DNA of 12,152 nt, from assembly GCA_946481585.1 (NCBI GenBank), contig CAMLOF010000070.1, forward strand, positions 1 to 12,152. The letters are read 5' to 3'. The notes beneath the pieces were generated by a model. That model did not search any database. It was not told the DNA's origin and worked only from the letters and a program-made list of their open reading frames with translations. A program made the translations under genes and the position numbers. Shown piece after piece: positions 6,054-12,152 of the stretch (position 1 is the stretch's first letter; each line of letters begins with the position of its first letter). The stretch is from an uncultured Macromonas sp. GTDB lineage: Bacteria; Pseudomonadota; Gammaproteobacteria; Burkholderiales; Burkholderiaceae.

Positions 6054-7541
6054 TCAGATGAAATCGGCCTCGGGCTGGCTCTCGCCGCCATGCAGCCACT
6101 TGAACGGCAAACTGGCCTTGACGAGCATGACCGAACAGGGGGCATGCATGGCCACCTTCACAGGCACGGTGGCCACGAAACGCTGCAACTGCAGACCATG
6201 CGTGGCCGCGCCAATGACGATCAGGGTCACGTGGTTGCCCCTCGCATAGCTGAGCAACGCGTCTGCCACATCCCCGGATTCGAGCACGTGAAACGACACA
6301 CGATGCACCCCCAGTTCCAGCGGCTTGGCCCAGTTCTGCAGCATGGTCAGGTAACGGCGCTGCGCAGTGGTCTCACTGCGCGCGCTGTCCGTGCTGCTGG
6401 TGGAACCCGGTGAGATCACCGTAACGACTGCGAGCCTGGCGCCCGGCAACTGCCCCAGGCTGCGCTGAACGGCCTGCCGCAGCGAGTACAGCGTGGCGTC
6501 GGTGACGTCCCAATGCGGCACCGCCACCATCACGATGGGAACCTCGCTGATCTGCCGTTCGGGCAAAGGACTGGGCCGGTAATGCATGCCGGCTGCCTTG
6601 ATCCAGCGTCGCAAGTGCTCGCGAAAGCGCGTGCCCTTGGTGTCGAGGCCGCGCGGGGTGACCGTGATCTGGTCGTGGTGACTGAGGTCGAACGCCAGGT
6701 GGGCTGCCGATGGGTAGCGCTTGGCGGCCTCAGGCTCCAGGCATTTCAGAATGACCTCTTGCAGCCACGCTGGCAAGTCCGGCCTGTGTCTGCGCGGGGG
6801 CACAGGGTCCATCCACAGGCGCTGGCGCAGCCCGCCACGGGTACTGGGTTCACCAAAGGGCAGCTCAGCGGTCGCCATCTGGTACAGCATGACGCCTATG
6901 GCGAAAATGTCGCTGCGCGGATCCCCCCGGATGCCGACCACCTGCTCCGGGGCAATCCAGACGGGTGAACCCACGGCTTGACGCAGCTCTTCGGCCAACA
7001 GGTCGGGGTAATGAGCATGACACGACAAGCCGAAATCAAGGAGCACGGCCTCGCCCACCTCGTTGGGGTTACCGGTGCTGCGGTACAGCACGTTGGCGGG
7101 TTTGAGGTCCAGGTGGCAGACGTTCTGCACGTGCAGGCTGTGCGCCGCACGGGCCAGCTCGGCCCCCAGGCGGGCGATCAAGGTGGGGGCCAGCGGTTCT
7201 TCTGGCTTCAGCCAGTGGTCAAGGGTATGGCCGTGGACGTACTCCATGACAAGGTAGGGCAGCGTCTGCAGATCACCCGCGGCCACGAAACGGGGAACGT
7301 GGGGGCCTGTGAGCGCAGGCAGGATCTGCGCCTCCACCTCGAAGCTGACGATGTTTTCCGCGCCATCCCCGGCCGTCATCCGCGGAATCTTCATGACCAT
7401 GTCGAAACCGGGTGAGCGCGCTCCATCCTGCTCGCCGTCTGCGGCATATTCGACCCGGTAGATGTGGGCCATGCCTCCCGCGTGCACACACTCCCTGATG
7501 ACAAAGCCATCGATCCGATGGCCGGGTTCCAAGAGCTTCAC
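6054..7541 (-). CDS. Soluble Ser/Thr protein kinase with C-terminal universal stress protein (Usp) domain
   Basis: A 495-residue protein starting at GTG 7541, which overlaps the stop of the upstream phosphatase gene (GTGA) and has a strong GGAGGAGG just before it. Kinase domain about 10-290: glycine-loop-like AGGMAHIYRV (21-30), ATP lysine K51 in VMKIP, probable helix-C glutamate near E68/E70, catalytic loop HLDLKPAN (143-150, D145, K147, N150), DFG 169-171, APE 197-199, and D211. The usual Arg before the catalytic Asp is Leu, so this is a non-RD kinase, often not dependent on activation-loop phosphorylation. Residues about 334-476 form a Usp domain (VPIVMVAVPHWD; VTLIVIGAATHG; HAPCSVMLV). 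Its G-X2-G-X9-G-(S/T) nucleotide motif is degenerate (GAATHG, then ATVPVKV). No membrane helix separates the domains, unlike PASTA-type PknB kinases, so it should be cytoplasmic. Targets are unknown. Confidence 0.9.
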   Translation of the reverse strand: MKLLEPGHRIDGFVIRECVHAGGMAHIYRVEYAADGEQDGARSPGFDMVMKIPRMTAGDGAENIVSFEVEAQILPALTGPHVPRFVAAGDLQTLPYLVMEYVHGHTLDHWLKPEEPLAPTLIARLGAELARAAHSLHVQNVCHLDLKPANVLYRSTGNPNEVGEAVLLDFGLSCHAHYPDLLAEELRQAVGSPVWIAPEQVVGIRGDPRSDIFAIGVMLYQMATAELPFGEPSTRGGLRQRLWMDPVPPRRHRPDLPAWLQEVILKCLEPEAAKRYPSAAHLAFDLSHHDQITVTPRGLDTKGTRFREHLRRWIKAAGMHYRPSPLPERQISEVPIVMVAVPHWDVTDATLYSLRQAVQRSLGQLPGARLAVVTVISPGSTSSTDSARSETTAQRRYLTMLQNWAKPLELGVHRVSFHVLESGDVADALLSYARGNHVTLIVIGAATHGLQLQRFVATVPVKVAMHAPCSVMLVKASLPFKWLHGGESQPEADFI

Positions 7542-8287
7542 CGCCCCTCCTCCAAACGATCGGCCAGGAAAGCGGGTAAGCCCGCACGGCGGATGGCCTG
7601 CGCCGCCGCGTGGGTGTCGTACGCAACGCGATGGAAGGTCACGCGGTGTTTGTCTGTTTCGTAGATGGCGTACATGGCCCTGGGGTCGCCGTCTCGAGGT
7701 TGACCGACCGAACCAACGGTGACCACGCACGGCCGACGGCCGGGCATGGGAACGGCAACGGAAGGCGTAGGCGTGAAGCACATGACACTCCGGCCGGTGC
7801 CTGGGTAGTACATGGTCTGTCTGTGGACATGCCCGACGAAGACGTGGTTTGCGCTTGACCGGCTGGCGGCCTCCAGGCAGCGGTCTGCGGTGCGCTCGTC
7901 ATCCACGTAGATCCACTGCGCGGGCCGGTCAGCACTGGCATGCACGAGCAGCAGGTGCTTTTCCTGCACCGACAGCGGAAGACTGGCCAAAAAAGCCCGC
8001 TGAGTCGCCGAGAGCTGCGAATGCGTCCAGACCGCCGTGCTGGCCCCGGCTTTGCCGGTATCGGCAGGCGGGGTGACCGCCATGTCGTCATGGTTGCCGC
8101 GCAGAACCACGGCCCCCTGCGCTGCCAGGGCCATCAGCGTGTCAACGGTCCAGGCAGGGTCGGCGCCGTAACCCACGAGGTCCCCCAGGATGGCGTAGCG
8201 TTGCGCTCCCTGAGCCTGCGCGTGCGCCAGGCAAGCCTCCAGAGCTTGCCGGTTGGCATGGAGGTCCGACAACAAAGCGAGCTTCAT
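7538..8287 (-). CDS. Calcineurin-like metallophosphatase (YfcE/MJ0936-like)
   Basis: A 249-residue binuclear-metal phosphoesterase. The family's metal ligands are in order: DLH (D8, H10), GDLVGYG (35-41, D36), GNHDD (64-68, N65, H66), LLVHAS (H116) and GHVH (152-155). The compact size and GDLVGYG element fit YfcE/MJ0936-type phosphodiesterases, but related folds also dephosphorylate Ser/Thr, so the substrate is open. Start ATG 8287 has GGAG about 7 bases upstream. Its final codons overlap the GTG of the kinase gene and contain that gene's ribosome site, so translation is probably coupled. The 70 bases between it and cobT hold no gene; a TATCAT -10-like box on the minus strand (plus 8322-8317) is possible but lacks a good -35. 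The coupling to a kinase suggests an opposing phosphatase; that is inference. Confidence 0.92.
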   Translation of the reverse strand: MKLALLSDLHANRQALEACLAHAQAQGAQRYAILGDLVGYGADPAWTVDTLMALAAQGAVVLRGNHDDMAVTPPADTGKAGASTAVWTHSQLSATQRAFLASLPLSVQEKHLLLVHASADRPAQWIYVDDERTADRCLEAASRSSANHVFVGHVHRQTMYYPGTGRSVMCFTPTPSVAVPMPGRRPCVVTVGSVGQPRDGDPRAMYAIYETDKHRVTFHRVAYDTHAAAQAIRRAGLPAFLADRLEEGR

Positions 8288-8357
8288 CCTGTCTCCGGAA
8301 TCGGTATGTCCGGATCATGATACCCCCGCCTTATGCGAACCTTGCGAGCCAGGATGG

Positions 8358-9428
8358 TCAGCGCCCCGCAGGCGCGGGGGTGGCTTCAGACACTGTTTTG
8401 CTGCTGACACCAGCGGACTCGAAACTGGCCATCTCGCGCAGAATGGCGCACGCGGACACCAGCAGCGGCCACGCCAGCGCAGCCCCCGAGCCTTCGCCCA
8501 GGCGCAGCCCCAGGTCCAGCAGCGGTTGTGCCTTGAGGTGCGCGAGCAGCAGCGCGTGCCCGCGCTCGCCCGACTGGTGGGCGAACACGCAGCGCTGCAG
8601 CACGTGTGGCTGCAGCTTTGACGCCACCAGTACGGCGGCAGTGGCAATGAAGCCGTCCACGACGATGACGCGCCGCTCGGACGCGGCCTGCAACACCGCA
8701 CCGGCCATGGAAGCGATCTCGAACCCGCCGAAGGCCGCAAGCGCGTCCAGCGGCTCCGTGGCGTTGCTGTGGCGCTGCAGCACCTCACGCAGGATGGTGA
8801 TCTTGCGCTGCACCGCTGGTGCGTCAAGGCCAGTGCCTGCGCCGGTGCAATCCACAATGTCCAGGCCCGCCAGGCGCGCCATGAGCAGTGACGCTGCCGA
8901 GGTATTGCCTATGCCCATTTCGCCCAGCAGCAGCGTGTTGCCGGGGAGTTGCCGCACCAGCTCGGCACCATTGGCCAGTGCCTGCGCGCATTGCGCGGCA
9001 GTCATGGCGGGCTGCTCGGAGGCATCTGCCGTGCCATGCGCCACCTTGCGCTGGTGCAGGCCGTCTCGGGGTGCGAAGTCGTGGCGCACGCCGCAGTCCA
9101 TCACCGTCAGACCAATGCCATGCTGGCGTGCCAGCACGCTCACCGCCGCGCCACCGGCCAGAAAGTTTTCAACCATCTGCCAGGTCACGTCGCTGGGGTA
9201 GGCAGAGACGCCCTTTGCGGCGAGGCCGTGGTCACCCGCGAACACCACCAGTTGGGGGTTGGTCAGCGCGGGAGCTTCCGTGCCCTGGATGGCGCCCAAG
9301 CGCAGCGCCAGCGACTCCAGGCGCCCAAGCGACCCGAGTGGCTTGGTCTTCTGGTCAATCTTGTGTTGAAGCGCTTGCTCCAGCTGGGGGTTGGTGATGT
9401 CTGGGATCGAGGGGATCTGGAAGGTCAT
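8358..9428 (-). CDS. cobT: Nicotinate-nucleotide:dimethylbenzimidazole phosphoribosyltransferase
   Basis: Transfers phosphoribose from nicotinate mononucleotide to 5,6-dimethylbenzimidazole, giving alpha-ribazole phosphate, the lower-ligand precursor of cobalamin. At 356 residues it has the family's usual length. Visible motifs are KTKPLGSLGRLE (27-38), FAGDHG (63-68), GEMGIGNTS (169-177), and the catalytic loop LGLRLGEGSGAA (306-317), where E312 corresponds to the catalytic glutamate (E317 in the Salmonella enzyme). The ATG at 9428 is preceded by GGAG about 8 bases upstream. It follows cobQ by 29 bp in the same direction, so it belongs to the cob operon. No alpha-ribazole phosphatase or cobS gene follows within the window; the next gene is the metallophosphatase. 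Confidence 0.97.
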   Translation of the reverse strand: MTFQIPSIPDITNPQLEQALQHKIDQKTKPLGSLGRLESLALRLGAIQGTEAPALTNPQLVVFAGDHGLAAKGVSAYPSDVTWQMVENFLAGGAAVSVLARQHGIGLTVMDCGVRHDFAPRDGLHQRKVAHGTADASEQPAMTAAQCAQALANGAELVRQLPGNTLLLGEMGIGNTSAASLLMARLAGLDIVDCTGAGTGLDAPAVQRKITILREVLQRHSNATEPLDALAAFGGFEIASMAGAVLQAASERRVIVVDGFIATAAVLVASKLQPHVLQRCVFAHQSGERGHALLLAHLKAQPLLDLGLRLGEGSGAALAWPLLVSACAILREMASFESAGVSSKTVSEATPAPAGR

Positions 9429-9457
9429 ACAGGGCTCCGGTGCGGCTGTGAATGAGG

Positions 9458-10945
9458 TCAGTTGCTGATGAGTTCGTCGAGCACACCAGGGGCGGTGTGC
9501 TGGGCAAGAAAGTCGGCGAGGTGGTTGAACACGCCATCCAGCGTGGGCGCGCTGGCGCCAAACAGTGCTTGCAGCACGGCGGGGTCTTCAAACAAGCCGT
9601 GCAGGTACAAGCCCAGCACGTTGCCCGCTTCGTTCTGCCAGGCCAGGCCGGGCAGCACCTCGTGCGCCTTCACCCCCTGGGCCACCATGGCCGGGTGCAG
9701 GGCCGTCTGCCCGTGGTGGATTTCGTAACCGCTGACGGCCACGCCATCCAGAGCGGCCCAAGGGCCGCCATGCACCGACAGGCGGCCATGGCTGGGTTGT
9801 ACGGTTTTGTCTTGCGCGAACGCTGTGACCAGGGGCAACAGGCCCAGGCCCGGCGCGTTGCTGGATTCAATAGACTCAACGCCGTGGGTGTCGATGAGCG
9901 CCTCACCCAGCATCTGCAAACCACCGCAGATGCCGAGCACCGCCCCACCCTTTTCGGCATGGGCAGACACCGCCTGGTCCAGCCCCTGGGCGCGCAACCA
10001 GGCCAGATCGGAACCCGTGTGCTTGCTGCCGGGCAGAACGATCCAGTCAGCATGGGCCACATCTGCCGGGCTGCGTGCCCACACCAGGCGCACACCGGGT
10101 ACGTTCTTCAGCGCCTGGAATTCGTCGAGGTTGCTGATGCGCGGGTACGCCACCACGGCCACGGTCAGGCGCAAGGCCCCGGCGGTGTGGGTGCGGTCGT
10201 CGAACACGCCGTCTTCTTCCGGCAGGCCATGGCCGTAGAACATGGGCAAGGTGGCCACGGTGGGCACACCGGTCAGATCCTGCAACATCTGCGGGGCAGG
10301 CGCGAGCAGGCTGGCGTCTCCCCGGAACTTGTTGAGAACAAAGCCGCCTATCAGCTGCCGCTCCTCGGCAGGCAACAAGGCCCAGGTGCCGTACAGGTGG
10401 GCAAAGGCGCCGCCCCGGTCGATGTCGCTGACCAGCAAGCAGCGTGCGCCGGCGTGGCGCGCCACGCGCATGTTGACGATGTCGCTGGCGTGAAGGTTGA
10501 TTTCGGCGGGGGAGCCTGCACCCTCGATGACGACCACATCGTGGCTGTCTCGCAGTTCGTCGAGTGCCTGGCGGATGTGCGGCCACACGTGTTCGCTGCG
10601 CCCACGCCAGGGCATGGCGGTGAGTTCAGGGTGAACCTGCCCCAGCAACACCACCTGGCTGCGGGTGTCTGCCTCGGGCTTGAGCAGCAGCGGGTTCATG
10701 CGAACGTCAGGCATGGCGCGAGCCGCCAAAGCCTGAAAGTACTGTGCGGAGCCGATCTCGCCCCACTCGAAAGCATCACCCCTGCGCTGGCCTGCGACGA
10801 CACGGGCGTTGTTGCTCATGTTTTGCGCCTTGAAGGGCGCCACCTTGAGACCTTGGCGCGCGTAGTGGCGGCAAAGAGCGGTGGTGAGCCAACTCTTGCC
10901 TGCGCCGCTGGTGGTGCCCAGCACCATGATGCATTTGGCGGTCAT
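9458..10945 (-). CDS. cobQ: Cobyric acid synthase (glutamine-dependent amidase)
   Basis: Amidates the b, d, e and g carboxylates of adenosylcobyrinic acid a,c-diamide, using glutamine and ATP, to give adenosylcobyric acid. The 495 residues match the CobQ/CbiP family. The N-terminal ATPase domain has the P-loop GTTSGAGKS (10-18) and KAQNMSNNARV (39-49). The C-terminal class I glutamine amidotransferase domain has VLPGSKHT (303-310), nucleophile C340 in LGICGGLQMLGE, and catalytic-type H449 in GLYLHGLFED. Its ATG overlaps the upstream aminotransferase stop as ATGA and lacks its own Shine-Dalgarno, pointing to translational coupling. The dethiobiotin-synthetase-like fold also occurs in CobB/CbiA, but the AQNMSNN motif and length favour CobQ. 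Confidence 0.97.
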   Translation of the reverse strand: MTAKCIMVLGTTSGAGKSWLTTALCRHYARQGLKVAPFKAQNMSNNARVVAGQRRGDAFEWGEIGSAQYFQALAARAMPDVRMNPLLLKPEADTRSQVVLLGQVHPELTAMPWRGRSEHVWPHIRQALDELRDSHDVVVIEGAGSPAEINLHASDIVNMRVARHAGARCLLVSDIDRGGAFAHLYGTWALLPAEERQLIGGFVLNKFRGDASLLAPAPQMLQDLTGVPTVATLPMFYGHGLPEEDGVFDDRTHTAGALRLTVAVVAYPRISNLDEFQALKNVPGVRLVWARSPADVAHADWIVLPGSKHTGSDLAWLRAQGLDQAVSAHAEKGGAVLGICGGLQMLGEALIDTHGVESIESSNAPGLGLLPLVTAFAQDKTVQPSHGRLSVHGGPWAALDGVAVSGYEIHHGQTALHPAMVAQGVKAHEVLPGLAWQNEAGNVLGLYLHGLFEDPAVLQALFGASAPTLDGVFNHLADFLAQHTAPGVLDELISN

Positions 10946-11931
10946 GTTCTGTGTTGTGCAGAGGAGGTTGGTGCGGCGGCGCCTTGCAAGGCCGCCGCCA
11001 GGGCTTGCTGCGCCACGGGCGCCTGCACGCTCAGGCGCCAGTAACCGGGCAGGCCGAAAGATGTGGCGTCACGCAGCTTGATACCCTGGCTGCGCAGGGC
11101 GTCAGGGTCAATCGGCTCTGGTGGCCGGGCGCAGAAGAAGTTGGCATGGCTGGGCAGACAAGACCAGCCCAAAGTTTCCAGGGCTTCCCGCTGACTCACA
11201 CGCCAGCGCCGCAACACGTCGCGCGACGCGGCAAGCCAGCGTTGCACTGCGGGGAGCGTCCAGGCTTGCAGCATGGCCACGGCATGGGCACCGAGCGGCC
11301 AGGACGGCCCCAGGGATTCGAGCTGGCGGGCATCTGCCTCCGCCCTGGCGGGCGCAATCAGGTAAGCGCCGCGCACGCCCGTCAGGCCTAGGGCCTTGTT
11401 GGGGGTCCACAACTGCCACACCTGTTGCAATTCACTGGCGCTCAGTGACGGCTGACCATCCAGCCGCAGCGGTTCGTAGGCGCGGTCCAGCACGGTCACG
11501 CCCGTCTGTTCGGCGTTGGCATGCGGCTGCCACGCCTGCCCCAACGGGCTGCTGGGCTCGCAGCCCCAACGCAAGTCAGCCTCTCCGCCGACCTGCACGG
11601 CCATGCCCCAGGCCTGGGCCAGTTGGGCGTAGTCCCCATAGGCATGCTCCGGCACGCTGGCCCGCTGTCCGCCGCGCCTGGCCACCCAGGCCGTGATGCG
11701 CGCAATGGCCTCGCTGCCACTGGCGGCAAGAACAATGCGCTCCGCAGCAACGCCATGGAATTCCGCCAGGGCCGCGCGAAGGCTGGCGTATGTCGGGTCC
11801 GGGTAATGCGTGGGCTCTACAGCGCGCACGGCTTCCAGCGCCATGGTGCAAGGTCCGCAGGCGTTGGCGTTCGTGGAAAAGTCCCAGGCGGGAACGCCCA
11901 AAGCGTCGGGGCCACCGTGCACACGGCTCAT
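10942..11931 (-). CDS. cobC: PLP-dependent aminotransferase-fold enzyme of cobalamin synthesis (CobC / threonine-phosphate decarboxylase type)
   Basis: A 329-residue fold-type I PLP enzyme. In the family (CobC in aerobic nomenclature, CobD in Salmonella) it makes (R)-1-amino-2-propanol O-phosphate from threonine phosphate for the nucleotide-loop linker. Visible features: FSTNANACGP (18-27), THYPDP (41-46), AASGSEAI (69-76), TVLDRAYEPL (146-155, with D149 and Y152 in the cofactor positions), the Schiff-base lysine K179 in TPNKALGLTGVRGAY, and YWRLSV (297-302). The usual NPNNPTG loop is replaced by EPSSPLG (125-131). ATG at 11931 has AGGAA about 7 bases upstream and lies 2 bp after the cbiB stop; longer in-frame readings would run through cbiB. 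It overlaps cobQ by 4 bases. The position between cbiB and cobQ supports the role. Confidence 0.92.
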   Translation of the reverse strand: MSRVHGGPDALGVPAWDFSTNANACGPCTMALEAVRAVEPTHYPDPTYASLRAALAEFHGVAAERIVLAASGSEAIARITAWVARRGGQRASVPEHAYGDYAQLAQAWGMAVQVGGEADLRWGCEPSSPLGQAWQPHANAEQTGVTVLDRAYEPLRLDGQPSLSASELQQVWQLWTPNKALGLTGVRGAYLIAPARAEADARQLESLGPSWPLGAHAVAMLQAWTLPAVQRWLAASRDVLRRWRVSQREALETLGWSCLPSHANFFCARPPEPIDPDALRSQGIKLRDATSFGLPGYWRLSVQAPVAQQALAAALQGAAAPTSSAQHRT

Positions 11932-11933
11932 GA

Positions 11934-12152
11934 CTAGGTTCCTATCCAAATGCTCAAAGGGGCGAGTATGCACAGCGCAGCAAGCCACCCCACCACACGG
12001 CCCGCCAACCTGATTGCCTGCCCCACATGCGCAGGTCCAGGCTGCACACCATTGGCGTTGAGCACATAAACCCCGGGCTTGCCCAGGCGCACGCCCAGCG
12101 CCAGCGCCATGGTGGCCATGGGCCAACCGCCGTTGGGCGAAGGTGTAGCTGC
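11934..12152 (-). CDS. cbiB: Adenosylcobinamide-phosphate synthase, C-terminal part
   Basis: Only the last 72 residues are in the window; the gene continues past the right edge. The fragment starts in the conserved TPSPNGGWPMATMALALGVR segment, characteristic of CbiB (CobD in aerobic nomenclature), and ends with a hydrophobic helix (VGWLAALCILAPLSIWIGT). The protein is an inner-membrane enzyme that joins aminopropanol phosphate to adenosylcobyric acid. The stop TAG is 2 bases before the aminotransferase ATG, as expected inside an operon. It uses the products of the next two genes, cobC and cobQ. Confidence 0.92.
   Translation of the reverse strand, partial: AATPSPNGGWPMATMALALGVRLGKPGVYVLNANGVQPGPAHVGQAIRLAGRVVGWLAALCILAPLSIWIGT

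Noticed and set aside
7542..7781. 80-residue N-terminal extension of the kinase reading frame
   Set aside because: It overlaps the phosphatase coding sequence in another frame, is Arg/His-rich, and a strong Shine-Dalgarno precedes the GTG at 7541.
8364..8379. CCCCGC/GCGGGG hairpin at the end of cobT
   Set aside because: Six-base stem inside the last codons of cobT with no T-run after it in either direction; expected by chance in GC-rich DNA.
9452..11044. 530-codon open frame antisense to cobQ
   Set aside because: It mirrors cobQ codons and crosses into the aminotransferase gene; no motif supports it.
1..12152. CRISPR array, tRNA, IS element, phage or defence genes
   Set aside because: No regularly spaced repeats, cloverleaf, transposase or terminal repeats were seen; all large frames are explained by housekeeping, transport, signalling and cobalamin genes.

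Overview
The window is high-GC DNA that reads as a chromosomal segment of a betaproteobacterium, most likely family Comamonadaceae (Acidovorax/Hydrogenophaga-like). This rests on overall protein style and on gene neighbourhoods: a divergent ppsA/ppsR pair and a cob cluster ordered cbiB-cobC-cobQ-cobT. No species can be named from sequence alone. I see no tRNA, rRNA, CRISPR array, insertion sequence or prophage gene. Both edges cut genes: ppsA at the left and cbiB at the right.

Left block (1-3801): phosphoenolpyruvate synthase (ppsA, minus strand, C-terminus missing) is divergent from its regulatory kinase/phosphorylase ppsR (plus strand) across 139 bp. PpsR is expected to switch PpsA off and on by modifying the threonine two residues before its catalytic histidine, and that Thr-Cys-His triplet is visible here. 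Tail to tail with ppsR, with one base between the stop codons, is an exported lytic transglycosylase with Sel1-like repeats. An 11-bp inverted repeat lies over its start codon.

Middle block (3802-6041): an AT-rich regulatory stretch precedes a 555-residue major-facilitator transporter of the metabolite:H+ symporter type. It carries an unusual insert of about 120 residues, predicted periplasmic, between TM9 and TM10. Two overlapping perfect hairpins separate it from a 57-residue single-pass membrane protein. A textbook intrinsic terminator closes the unit.

Right block (6054-12152, all minus strand, transcribed right to left): cbiB (partial), cobC-type aminotransferase, cobQ and cobT form a tightly packed operon for late adenosylcobalamin assembly (aminopropanol arm attachment, side-chain amidation, lower-ligand activation). 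After a 70-bp gap come a calcineurin-like metallophosphatase and, overlapping it by four bases (GTGA), an unusual soluble Ser/Thr protein kinase fused to a C-terminal universal-stress-protein domain. The phosphatase/kinase-Usp pair is the least understood item here and the best candidate for an undescribed signalling module. The kinase is of the non-RD type and its Usp nucleotide-binding motif is degenerate.
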